Source of the DNA: Limnobacter parvus
Lineage (GTDB): Bacteria; Pseudomonadota; Gammaproteobacteria; Burkholderiales; Burkholderiaceae_B
DNA length: 64,000 nucleotides
Reading direction: 5' to 3'
NCBI RefSeq assembly: GCF_024623725.1
Contig: NZ_JANKHG010000018.1
Location: 1-64,000, forward strand
Numbering within the stretch: position 1 is the stretch's first letter; each line of letters opens with the position of its first letter. Shown in pieces: positions 20,081-28,119 of the stretch. The notes beneath the pieces are model-generated. The model saw only the letters and a list, made by a program, of their open reading frames with translations, did not search any database and had not been told where the DNA came from. The translations under genes were made by a program, and so were the position numbers.

Positions 20081-20796
20081 GACTCGCAAGGCTTTAATTC
20101 ACCCTTGCGATTCAAATTGAAAATAGCGCGCATTGAATCCAGTTGCGCGGGCGTACCCCGCAGTTCAAAAAACACACGCACTGGACCGAGGCGTTCACGA
20201 ATTTGTACACCCTCGACACCGCGGCGGGCCAACTCGTCTTTCTGAATGTTTGCCCGATCCTCATCACGAAACAGCCCCAGTGAAATCGTGCCCTGCAGAG
20301 GGCCAGGGGTTGTGATGTAAAACATGTCGGTGATGCCCTTGCCCGACAACTGCTCAATACCCACGCCACTGTTCACCATGTCTTGCGGCAGGTACACCAC
20401 GTAGCCCACCGGAACCTGCCGCTCAAGCCGGTCTGTTTCACCGCCCCAATTGGCCAGCGAATCTTGCACACGTGCTGATTCACTTTGCAACAACGGCCCC
20501 CAAACCAAGCATTCCTGATTGTTTTTGGGATCGTCGAACACCTGCTTGCTGGCTGTTTCAATTGCGGAATCCAGCTGCGCCTGCCCTTGCTTCAAATTAA
20601 TTTTCGGGGCCACTGGGGCAGGTGTTCGCACCACCTCGACGGCTTCCTGCCAAGGCCGCTCCACTGATACCCATTCTGCGCGCAAGCCCGGGCTTTCAAT
20701 GGTTTTAATATTCCCCCCACTGCCACCAAACCCCCAAGCCAACAAACCCAGATTGCCTGCAATCAGAAGGCCCAACAAAGCACGCCATCTGTTCAT
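20077..20796 (-). CDS. SPOR-like membrane protein of the birA-coaX operon
   Basis: 239 residues with an N-terminal membrane helix (LLGLLIAGNLGLLAWGF). The C-terminal region (VGYVVYLP ... GTISLGLFRDEDRANIQKDE) resembles a degenerate SPOR repeat. It overlaps coaX by ATGA. A SPOR gene after birA-coaX is common in betaproteobacteria; a septal or envelope role is inferred from the domain only. Confidence 0.75.
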   Translation of the reverse strand: MNRWRALLGLLIAGNLGLLAWGFGGSGGNIKTIESPGLRAEWVSVERPWQEAVEVVRTPAPVAPKINLKQGQAQLDSAIETASKQVFDDPKNNQECLVWGPLLQSESARVQDSLANWGGETDRLERQVPVGYVVYLPQDMVNSGVGIEQLSGKGITDMFYITTPGPLQGTISLGLFRDEDRANIQKDELARRGVEGVQIRERLGPVRVFFELRGTPAQLDSMRAIFNLNRKGELKPCES

Positions 20797-21608
20797 CGCG
20801 AACCACGCCTGCTTAACTGGTAATCAAAAACCAGGCCTTTGAATACGGCATGTTCCAGCACAAAGGCTTGCGGCAAACTAGTTTGCATCGTTGAAGCAAA
20901 GCCACCACAAAACCACACTGCGGGCAGCTCGCCATGGCGGGTTTGCAACTCTTGGGCCAACGACTCAACCAACGCGACCTGCATTCTGCCTACCCCCTCA
21001 CCAATGGCTTGTTGCGTGTTGGTGGGCCACACACCACCTGCAACGGGAATCTGTAATTCAACCTGTGGCAACTCTGCTGTATTGGCATTCAAACTGCGCA
21101 ACATGGTTTGTACACCGGGCACGATGAAACCGCCTTGGTGCTGCCAGTTGGCAGTTTTCACAACAACGTCCAGCGTGGTAGCGGTGCCAAAACTGACGAG
21201 TAAATTGACCCTGAAACGACTGATCTGCGTCAGCGCAAGGCACGCCGCCCAGCGGTCTTTCCCCAAAGCGGCAGGGTTGTCGTAGGTCGATTGCAACTGC
21301 GTGTTCGTGTTCACCGCCAACACATGCAAAGGCACCTGGTAGGCATCACACAACTGGCGCACTGCCTGCTCGAAATCGGGACCCAACACATTGCTCAAGA
21401 CCACGGCTTCAAATGAAAAATCTTGCTTCTTCAAGACCTGCCCGAGTTGGTCTTGGATCAAGTTCAATGAATTGCAAAATGGCTTGAAGCCTGAAGTGGG
21501 ATGACTAAAAAATTCATTCTTCGACCCAAAAGGCTGGGCTGGCTCGGTATGAACGCACCATTTCACAAGCGTATTCCCTGCATCAATGCACAACAAGGCG
21601 CCGCTCAC
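20793..21608 (-). CDS. coaX: Type III pantothenate kinase
   Basis: 271 residues. Motifs are CIDAGNTLVKW (nucleotide-binding), GKDRWAACLAL and SFGTATTLDVV, all typical of CoaX, the first enzyme of coenzyme A synthesis. The start is GTG and overlaps the birA stop (GTGA), so translation is coupled. birA-coaX adjacency is a known conserved arrangement. Confidence 0.95.
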   Translation of the reverse strand: MSGALLCIDAGNTLVKWCVHTEPAQPFGSKNEFFSHPTSGFKPFCNSLNLIQDQLGQVLKKQDFSFEAVVLSNVLGPDFEQAVRQLCDAYQVPLHVLAVNTNTQLQSTYDNPAALGKDRWAACLALTQISRFRVNLLVSFGTATTLDVVVKTANWQHQGGFIVPGVQTMLRSLNANTAELPQVELQIPVAGGVWPTNTQQAIGEGVGRMQVALVESLAQELQTRHGELPAVWFCGGFASTMQTSLPQAFVLEHAVFKGLVFDYQLSRRGSR

Positions 21609-22357
21609 GCGTTCACCCGCAAAGACAGATCGCCCGCATTCAACGCCCTCAATCCACCGGTGGTGTTCACCAAATATGCGCCGTGTTCGTTAATTCCCAT
21701 GGCCTTGCCCATGTAGCAAACTTCGCCTTGATCCAGCACCTGCACCTCGCGACCCAACCATGCATCACGTTGTGTAAACAGGTTAAACACTGCGGCTACA
21801 CCCTGTTGTTGGGCCTGATTGATCAAATTCAAAACCGAAGGAATGATGCTCTGCGCCAAAGTGAGCGCAGACGGGGTTGCGCCTTCTGGCAAGCTGGCTG
21901 CCAGACTTGTAGCGCCTTGCCCAGAAAGCGCATCGGGCACATTCATAGGCAATAGATTAAGCCCTACACCCATCACTGTGACAGGTCCGCCATCGGTTTG
22001 AAACGATTCACACAACACGCCACCGAGTTTTTGATCGTCAATCAGCAAATCATTGGGCCATTTCAAGCGAACGGGCAAATTCAGCATTTCCAGCACCTGC
22101 GCCACGGCCACCCCCACACACAGGGGCAGGAAGGGAAGTTGGTACCCCGCCAATGGCATCCCTAACGACAAACACAGGCTTGCGCCCGGCGCGGACTGCC
22201 AGCTACGCCCAGAACGCCCGCGGCCAGCCGTTTGCGCATGCGCCAGCACAGCAACACATCCGGACACGCGGCTCTGTTGGTAAGCGCGTGTCAGGTAATC
22301 ATTTGTAGAGTCGACCGAATCGAGTTCGATCCAGTGCACATCGGCTTGGGTTAACAT
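21605..22357 (-). CDS. birA: Biotin--[acetyl-CoA carboxylase] ligase
   Basis: 250 residues. Biotinyl-AMP loop GRGRSGRSW, substrate motif LKWPNDLL and GVLCES match the catalytic domain. There is no N-terminal helix-turn-helix domain, so this is a monofunctional ligase without the repressor role of E. coli BirA. First gene of birA-coaX-SPOR. Confidence 0.95.
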   Translation of the reverse strand: MLTQADVHWIELDSVDSTNDYLTRAYQQSRVSGCVAVLAHAQTAGRGRSGRSWQSAPGASLCLSLGMPLAGYQLPFLPLCVGVAVAQVLEMLNLPVRLKWPNDLLIDDQKLGGVLCESFQTDGGPVTVMGVGLNLLPMNVPDALSGQGATSLAASLPEGATPSALTLAQSIIPSVLNLINQAQQQGVAAVFNLFTQRDAWLGREVQVLDQGEVCYMGKAMGINEHGAYLVNTTGGLRALNAGDLSLRVNA

Positions 22358-22446
22358 CGAATGAGGGGTACATCTGGGTAAATGACAGATTTGCGCTCAT
22401 ATTACCCCCCCAACGTGCCATAAAACCAAGGAATTGTTCAAACTCC

Positions 22447-23592
22447 ATGCCGCCAATCCATTCCAGCCTGCTGAAAAGAACTCCGTACACCGGGATTCTG
22501 ATGTTTGCGAGCTTGTATGCATGCGTGGTGATCCACCTAAGCCTTTTTCCCTACAGCGGTTGGCGACACATCGGCATTGGCCCGCTGGAGTTTCTGTTTG
22601 GACCCTGGATCCCCGTGCACCAAACAGTGCTTTGGGGCGACATCATGATCAACACCTTGGGTTACATCCCCTTGGGTTTTTTGATGTTGCTGGGTCTGAA
22701 TAAACAACCCCGCACCTTCGACAAGATTTTGGCGGTCTTGTTGTGCATGTTGATTTCATTTGCGCTGGAGTCGGTGCAAACCTTTTTACCCAGCCGCGTA
22801 CCTTCGAAAATGGATTTGGCAACAAACACCATGGGCGCTGCACTGGGCGTGATGATTGGCATCTATGTCACCGCACAACATCGAATCGCCCCCTCGCTGA
22901 ATCGCCGCCTGGAGCATTGGCTCATTCAGCGCGCATGGATTGGGATGGGGTTGCTTAGCCTGTGGTTCATCAGCATATTTCCGCCCCAAAACCCAACGTT
23001 CAGCACCGGTTTGTGGCTGGGAAACTTGTTTGAAATTCCCGACCCTTTGCAACAAGGCACGCCCTTCGGAATTCCACTGGAGGTTTTACTGCACATTGAA
23101 ACCATGGCGCCTACATTCATTAATTACTGTTTTTTAATGTGCGCCTGGATGATTGGCCTTGCACAAACCCACGCCGGGTCTCCGCGCGCACGCCTTTTGA
23201 TTGTTTTGATAATTCTGACCTTGTTAATTCGCCTGCTCGATTACCTGGTTCTGGCACCCATGCCAGCATGGAGCTATTTGGTCCAGCGCTGGTTTGAAGC
23301 CAACAGCCTGGGGCTGGCAATTGCTTTTGTGGCGTCCCTGGCAATTTCAATGATGCCAGTGTTGCCGCACCACATGGCGCGAATCGGCTTGATTCACCTT
23401 CTTGCCGGCTGGCTGATCACCCTGCTGCTGCCTGGCGTGCACGATCCGGAACTGGGTGACCCAGGTACCGGGGTTTTGGCGATTTTCAGAACTTTGCAAG
23501 AGGCTGGCCGTTGGGTCAGTGAATTGTGGCCCATTCTGGCAGTGACTGTTTTAACGTTTTTGAGCCTGCCCGAACGGCGTTTTCGGCGATAA
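22447..23592 (+). CDS. VanZ-family membrane protein with extended C-terminus
   Basis: 381 residues, almost wholly hydrophobic. The N-terminal 140 residues carry VanZ-like features: GDIMINTLGYIPLGFLMLLG, a FALESVQTFLPSRVPSKMDL segment and NTMGAALGVMIG. VanZ domains are often near 150 residues. Here a second hydrophobic region with about seven predicted helices follows. VanZ proteins are linked to teicoplanin resistance in Gram-positives, but the role in proteobacteria is not known. Divergent from birA. Confidence 0.8.
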   Translation: MPPIHSSLLKRTPYTGILMFASLYACVVIHLSLFPYSGWRHIGIGPLEFLFGPWIPVHQTVLWGDIMINTLGYIPLGFLMLLGLNKQPRTFDKILAVLLCMLISFALESVQTFLPSRVPSKMDLATNTMGAALGVMIGIYVTAQHRIAPSLNRRLEHWLIQRAWIGMGLLSLWFISIFPPQNPTFSTGLWLGNLFEIPDPLQQGTPFGIPLEVLLHIETMAPTFINYCFLMCAWMIGLAQTHAGSPRARLLIVLIILTLLIRLLDYLVLAPMPAWSYLVQRWFEANSLGLAIAFVASLAISMMPVLPHHMARIGLIHLLAGWLITLLLPGVHDPELGDPGTGVLAIFRTLQEAGRWVSELWPILAVTVLTFLSLPERRFRR

Positions 23593-23632
23593 TAGAAAGC
23601 AACCCTGAGCACCCACGCGGATTCCACCAGCC

Positions 23633-23944
23633 ATGAGCTACTTCCAGAAGCATGTTTTCTTTTGCACGAACCAGCGGCCCAACAACGAAAGTTGTTGCGC
23701 GGATTGCCATGCATCGGCAGCCCACGCGCATGCCAAAGAACGCATCAAGAAACTGGGCTTGAATGGTCAGGGTAAAATTCGGATGAATAAGGCAGGTTGT
23801 CTTGACCGATGTGATGAAGGCCCAGTGCTGGTGGTGTACCCCGAAGGAATTTGGTACACCTACGTGGACATCACCGATGTGGACGAAATCATCGATTCCC
23901 ACTTGGTGGGCGGTCAAATTGTTGAACGCCTTCGACTGCCATGA
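23633..23944 (+). CDS. Thioredoxin-like [2Fe-2S] ferredoxin
   Basis: 103 residues. The early Cys in VFFCTNQR and the CCADCH segment, plus the later pair in GCLDRCDEG, followed by PVLVVYPEGIWYTYVD, match the small thioredoxin-fold ferredoxins related to NuoE and to Aquifex Fd. The electron partner is unknown. Its stop overlaps the start of the hydrolase by ATGA. Confidence 0.88.
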   Translation: MSYFQKHVFFCTNQRPNNESCCADCHASAAHAHAKERIKKLGLNGQGKIRMNKAGCLDRCDEGPVLVVYPEGIWYTYVDITDVDEIIDSHLVGGQIVERLRLP

Positions 23945-24579
23945 ATCCAAAAACACGACATGAGTTGTGGGAAGGCAAGGCTGGTCCCATTGAAGTGTCC
24001 ATTGACGAACCAGCTGAAGATGTTAAAGGGCTGGCAGTAATTGCGCACCCGCACCCTTTGTTTGGCGGCACCAAAGACAACAAAGTGGTGCAAACGCTGG
24101 CGCGCGCTTTTCTTCAACTGGGTTATGTCACAGTGCGCTTCAACTTCCGAGGCGTGGGTCAAAGTGCCGGAGCGCACGACAATGGCGACGGTGAAACAAG
24201 CGACATGGTTCAACTAACTCATGAAGCCAAGGTTAAGCTGCTGCCCGCAACACTACAAAATCAGCCAGTTGCCATGGCAGGTTTTTCGTTTGGTGCTTTT
24301 GTGACCACCCACGCTGCGGAGCAGCTGCGTAAAGCAGACGTAGCAATTGGCAAAATGGTGCTGGTGGGCACAGCAACAAGCCGCTTTACCGTTGCACCCG
24401 TACCCGAGGACACCCTGGTGATTCACGGCGAGGTCGACGACACCGTGCCACTGACCGATGTACTGCGCTGGGCGGGGCAAACCAATGTTCCCGTGGTGGT
24501 AATGCCCGGGGTGGAACACTTTTTTCATGGAAAACTGCCTCAACTTAAAGAGCTGGTTGTGCGTTACTACCCTAGCTGA
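23941..24579 (+). CDS. Small alpha/beta hydrolase
   Basis: 212 residues. HPHPLFGG supplies the oxyanion region, RFNFRGVGQSAG precedes the nucleophile elbow GFSFGA, and IHGEVDD and EHFFHG give the acid and His. This matches the COG2945-type hydrolases of proteobacteria. It overlaps the ferredoxin gene by four bases. Substrate unknown. Confidence 0.88.
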   Translation: MNPKTRHELWEGKAGPIEVSIDEPAEDVKGLAVIAHPHPLFGGTKDNKVVQTLARAFLQLGYVTVRFNFRGVGQSAGAHDNGDGETSDMVQLTHEAKVKLLPATLQNQPVAMAGFSFGAFVTTHAAEQLRKADVAIGKMVLVGTATSRFTVAPVPEDTLVIHGEVDDTVPLTDVLRWAGQTNVPVVVMPGVEHFFHGKLPQLKELVVRYYPS

Positions 24580-24627
24580 ACGCCAACAAACATGTTTTTC
24601 CATTTTTAAAATACAGGAGCTTTTTAC

Positions 24628-25818
24628 TTGTTTAATTCAGGAATTTCCCGATTCAAGCGCCACTTGGGCCAATTGTCCTTGATCGTGGGCCTTGGCTTTG
24701 GCGCAAGCCAGGCGATTGCCCAGTCCAGCGTTATGCCGCCCCCGCCTGAAATTGGCGCGAAAGGTTACATGTTGCTCGACCTGACCACCGGGCAAACTTT
24801 GGCTGAATTTAACAGCCGGGAACGCCTTGACCCTGCTTCACTGACCAAATTGATGACTGCCTACATGGCATTTGCAGCGCTGGAAAGCAAACAAATCCGC
24901 ATGGACCAGCAAGTGCCAGTTTCGCCATTCGCATGGAAAGCCGAGGGTTCGCGCATGTTCATTGAGCCCAACAAGCCAGTGACCGTAGAAGAACTGCTGT
25001 ATGGCGTGATTGTGCAATCGGGCAATGATGCAAGCCGCGCCATTGCTGAATTACTGGCTGGCGATGAAAACAATTTTGCGACGCTGATGAATCAGCAGGC
25101 CAAACGCTTGGGTCTGACAGACACCAACTTCAGAAACGCAACTGGTCTACCCGATCCTCAGCATTACACGACCGCACGCGATTTGGGAATTTTGGCCAAA
25201 CGGATTATTCTGGATTTTCCGGAATACTACAAAACAATGTACTCCACCAAGGAATACACCTACAACGGGATTCGCCAGCCCAACCGCAACCGCCTGCTTT
25301 GGATTGACTCCTCGGTCGACGGCATGAAAACCGGCCACACCAATGCAGCAGGCTACTGCCTGGTGAGTTCAGCCAATCGCACACTGCCCAATGGCGTAGA
25401 CCGTCGCTTGCTTTCCGTAGTACTGGGTACCACGTCTGATCAGGCACGCACCCAGGAAAGCTTGAAACTGATGAACTATGGCTACCAAATGTTTGAAACC
25501 GTGAAACTGTATTCAGCCAAGCAAGCCATCAGCACCAGCGAAGTATTCAAGGGCCAGGAAAAAGAGGTAAAACTGGGGGTGAACAAAGACCTGTTAATCA
25601 ACGTTCCCCGCGGCATGGCCAAACAACTTAAAGCCACTGTCGAGAAGAAAAGCACTTTGATTGCGCCTATTCCTGCGGGTACAGAACTGGGCTCATTGAA
25701 GCTGACCTTGAACGGAGAAACAATCGGCACGGTGCCTTTGCTAGCGCTGACAACCATTGAGGAAGCAGGCCTGTTCGGGCGTGTGGTGGATTCGGCAAAA
25801 CTTTGGTTTGAAGAGTAA
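24628..25818 (+). CDS. dacA: D-alanyl-D-alanine carboxypeptidase (PBP5/6 type)
   Basis: 396 residues with a signal peptide ending ASQAIAQ. Active-site motifs are Ser71-Leu-Thr-Lys74, SGN at 131-133 and Lys234-Thr-Gly. A C-terminal beta domain and an amphipathic anchor (GRVVDSAKLWFE) follow. It trims the terminal D-Ala of peptidoglycan stem peptides. The start is TTG, supported by AGGAG eight bases upstream. It could equally be called dacC. Confidence 0.95.
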   Translation: MFNSGISRFKRHLGQLSLIVGLGFGASQAIAQSSVMPPPPEIGAKGYMLLDLTTGQTLAEFNSRERLDPASLTKLMTAYMAFAALESKQIRMDQQVPVSPFAWKAEGSRMFIEPNKPVTVEELLYGVIVQSGNDASRAIAELLAGDENNFATLMNQQAKRLGLTDTNFRNATGLPDPQHYTTARDLGILAKRIILDFPEYYKTMYSTKEYTYNGIRQPNRNRLLWIDSSVDGMKTGHTNAAGYCLVSSANRTLPNGVDRRLLSVVLGTTSDQARTQESLKLMNYGYQMFETVKLYSAKQAISTSEVFKGQEKEVKLGVNKDLLINVPRGMAKQLKATVEKKSTLIAPIPAGTELGSLKLTLNGETIGTVPLLALTTIEEAGLFGRVVDSAKLWFEE

Positions 25819-25821
25819 GCA

Positions 25822-26106
25822 ATGAGCGAGACAACACCCGGCCAAGGCAAGCAAAGCCTGATCGAATTTCCATGCGATTTTCCGATCAAGGTGATGGGCA
25901 AAAATGTACCGGAGTTTTCTCAGGTCATTTGCGATTTGCTGCTTTCCTTAAACCCAAGCTTTGATGTTTCGGGCGTAGAAATGCGTCCGAGCAGCAAAGG
26001 CAACTACTTGAGCCTGACCTGCAATGTGCCAGTGAACAGCCAAGAGGAGCTGGACGCCATTTACCGCGCACTTTCGGGGCATGAACTCGTGTCGGTCGTG
26101 CTTTAA
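25822..26106 (+). CDS. ybeD: DUF493 (YbeD-family) protein
   Basis: 94 residues. LIEFPCDFPIKVMGKN and SSKGNYLSLTCNVPVNSQEELDAIYRALSGHELVSVVL match the UPF0250/YbeD family, ACT-like small proteins. It begins three bases after the carboxypeptidase stop, a conserved dacA-ybeD pairing (upstream of lipB in E. coli, not seen here). It overlaps the convergent pyrE by four bases. Confidence 0.92.
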   Translation: MSETTPGQGKQSLIEFPCDFPIKVMGKNVPEFSQVICDLLLSLNPSFDVSGVEMRPSSKGNYLSLTCNVPVNSQEELDAIYRALSGHELVSVVL

Positions 26107-26810
26107 AGCACACCGTAGCGGGCGCGGTATTCCTTTACCTTTTCATACCAGCCAGCCAAGCGAACATTGGCTGCTTGCCGTGTTAATAGATAGCGCAACA
26201 AGTCTTGCAGGTTGGCAATTGCTATTACGGGAATGCCATAAAGCTGTTCTACTTCCTGAACAGCCGAGTGTTCTGTGTCTTGCCCGTCGCGCACACCCTT
26301 TTCCATGCGGTCCAATGCGATTAACACCGCCGCCGGTTCGGCACCGTTTGCACGGATAATTTCCACCGATTCGCGAACCGATGTGCCTGCTGAAATAACA
26401 TCATCAACAATCACAACACGACCTTCAAGCGGTGCCCCAACCAGTGAGCCACCCTCGCCATGGTCTTTTACTTCCTTGCGGTTAAATGCATAGGGCACAT
26501 CGCGGCCGCGCCGGGCCATTTCCATGGTTGCACCCGCCACCAATGGAATACCCTTGTACGCCGGGCCAAACAACATGTCGAACTCAATTCCACGCTCAGC
26601 GGTTTGCTCCAACAAAGTTTGTGCGTAAAATTCACTAAGCTTTTGAAGTGATGAACCCGAGTTGAACAAACCCGCATTGAAAAAATAAGGCGACATTCTG
26701 CCTGCCTTGGTTTTGAATTCACCGAAGCGCAACACCTGCTTTTCGACAGCGAACTGCAAAAACTGATCGGAAAGCACCTGCAAATTTTGATTTGAATCGA
26801 CCACGATCAA
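26103..26810 (-). CDS. pyrE: Orotate phosphoribosyltransferase
   Basis: Up to 235 residues. QVLRFGEFKTKAGRMSPYFFNAGLFN and the PRPP loop VVIVDDVISAGTSVRE identify PyrE, which makes OMP in pyrimidine synthesis. There is no early ATG. The frame opens with TTG at 26810, then GTG at 26804 and GTG at 26777; the last would give a length nearer to the 213 residues of E. coli PyrE, so the start is uncertain. Divergent from xth by about 24 bases. Confidence 0.95.
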   Translation of the reverse strand: MIVVDSNQNLQVLSDQFLQFAVEKQVLRFGEFKTKAGRMSPYFFNAGLFNSGSSLQKLSEFYAQTLLEQTAERGIEFDMLFGPAYKGIPLVAGATMEMARRGRDVPYAFNRKEVKDHGEGGSLVGAPLEGRVVIVDDVISAGTSVRESVEIIRANGAEPAAVLIALDRMEKGVRDGQDTEHSAVQEVEQLYGIPVIAIANLQDLLRYLLTRQAANVRLAGWYEKVKEYRARYGVL

Positions 26811-26833
26811 TCCCTAAAAACAGACTTCAAACA

Positions 26834-27616
26834 ATGACCCGCATTATCTCAGCAAATCTGAATGGAATTCGTTCTGCACACACAAAAGGATTTTTCGACT
26901 GGATGAACCAAAGCCAGGCCGATGTGGTGTGTGTTCAGGAAATTAAAGCCCACCTTGCCGACCTGGGGCCCCAACACCTGCAACCTGGTGAATACACTGG
27001 CTACTTTCAGGCAGCGGAGAAAAAGGGCTACAGCGGGGTGGGACTTTACAGCAAAATAAAACCACTTAACGTGACTTATGGCCTAAATAATGCTGAATTC
27101 GACGCAGAAGGACGCATGGTGACTGCGGAATTCGAGAACCTGATTGTGTCGTCCATTTACTTTCCATCGGGCAGCAGCTCAGAAGAACGCCAGGAAGCCA
27201 AATTCCGGTTTTTAGATCATTTTGCTGAAGTTTTCGATGAATTTGAGAGCAAGAAGAAGCCTGTTGTGTTGTGTGGCGACTGGAATATTGCCCACAAGGA
27301 AATTGACCTGAAGAACTGGAAAGGCAACTTGAAGAACAGCGGTTTTTTGCCTGAAGAACGCGCGTGGATTGGAAACGCCATGGAAAAACGCGGTTGGGTT
27401 GATGCTTACCGCGTGCTTTACCCCGAAGAAACGGAAGGCTGCTACACCTGGTGGAGCAACCGAGGCCAGGCCTATGCCAAGAACGTGGGGTGGCGGATTG
27501 ACTACCAGATGGTCAGCCCTGCTTTGCGGGATTCGATTCGCGAAGTGAGTGTGTACAAGGCGCAAAAGTTTTCGGACCATGCGCCGCTGATTGCAGATTA
27601 CGACCATCCGCTATGA
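26834..27616 (+). CDS. xth: Exodeoxyribonuclease III (AP endonuclease)
   Basis: 260 residues from the ATG at 26834. Metal and catalytic motifs are SANLNGIRSA, VVCVQEIKA, CGDWNIAHKEID, WRIDYQMVS and SDHAPL, in the order of the EEP nuclease superfamily. It removes AP sites and 3' blocks. The frame is open 14 codons upstream, but homologues start at MTRIISANLNG. Confidence 0.96.
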   Translation: MTRIISANLNGIRSAHTKGFFDWMNQSQADVVCVQEIKAHLADLGPQHLQPGEYTGYFQAAEKKGYSGVGLYSKIKPLNVTYGLNNAEFDAEGRMVTAEFENLIVSSIYFPSGSSSEERQEAKFRFLDHFAEVFDEFESKKKPVVLCGDWNIAHKEIDLKNWKGNLKNSGFLPEERAWIGNAMEKRGWVDAYRVLYPEETEGCYTWWSNRGQAYAKNVGWRIDYQMVSPALRDSIREVSVYKAQKFSDHAPLIADYDHPL

Positions 27617-27707
27617 CCGGTCTGTTTCTGGGCTCCAAAACCGCGAGACCGCTGATTCAACAATCAAATCCGGACCCCGAATCGGCGCGAGTCACAATCT
27701 TTCGCCC

Positions 27708-27895
27708 GAAAACCTGTTGACCCCTTTTTGAAGTTCACACTGACTCACCGAGGTCGGCAAAACTGATGGCCGATCCTCGGTGTCGACCTTTGGTCGAACG
27801 TGGCGTGTGAATTCAAACGGGCAGGTTTTCTTGAAGGCGAAGCGATTGGAACAACGCTGCCGATTGGGCGTCAAACCCAGCGCTTAATTGCGTGG
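27708..27895 (+). repeat. Structured repeat unit, left copy
   Basis: Begins GAAAACC and runs to the centre of symmetry. Hairpin A at 27746-27782 has stem CACCGAGG/CCTCGGTG continued by TCGGC/GCCGA. Hairpin B at 27783-27797 is TCGACC-TTT-GGTCGA. The 13-mer GGTTTTCTTGAAG is at 27824-27836. In transcript sense it lies 92 bases after the xth stop, so it would be in the xth 3' UTR. Confidence 0.8.
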
Positions 27896-28083
27896 CTGTA
27901 GAGCGTCGCTGGCGCAGATTCATGCCAACTCGGCAATGGGCTTGCCTGTTCCGAACTTCAAGAAAACCGCCCCATATGAATCCATTCGCAGCGTTCGGCT
28001 GAAAGCCGGCACCGAGACTCGGCCATCTTTTTTGCCGAGCTCGGTGAGCAAGAATTGATTCAATAAGGGATCAAGCGGTTTTC
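27896..28083 (-). repeat. Structured repeat unit, right (inverted) copy
   Basis: Reading the minus strand from 28083 gives GAAAACC, then hairpin A (28010-28046; CACCGAG/CTCGGTG then CTCGGC/GCCGAG), then hairpin B (CGGCT-TTC-AGCCG), then the same 13-mer GGTTTTCTTGAAG (28-base offset region, plus strand 27956-27968). Alignment to the left copy needs at most about one gap over the outer 130 bases. In transcript sense it begins 37 bases after the gatB stop. Confidence 0.8.
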
Positions 28084-28119
28084 AGTGAGGAAGCAGGCAA
28101 CGCTGACGAGTTGGCAAAA

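Larger units (their letters stand above)
27617..28119. other. Non-coding spacer with inverted structured repeats
   Basis: This 503-base gap between convergent xth and gatB holds no credible gene; the short frames here have no family features. Nearly all of it from 27708 to 28083 is two inverted copies of a hairpin-bearing unit, listed separately. In 27617-27707 I see no clear signal. Confidence 0.75.

Noticed and set aside
24253-24603. Minus-strand 116-codon frame over the small hydrolase
   Set aside because: It is a shadow of the plus-strand hydrolase, which has a full catalytic motif set.
27692-27874. Short frames inside the xth-gatB spacer that could be small genes
   Set aside because: They coincide with the inverted-repeat arms, show no family features, and their composition follows the palindrome.
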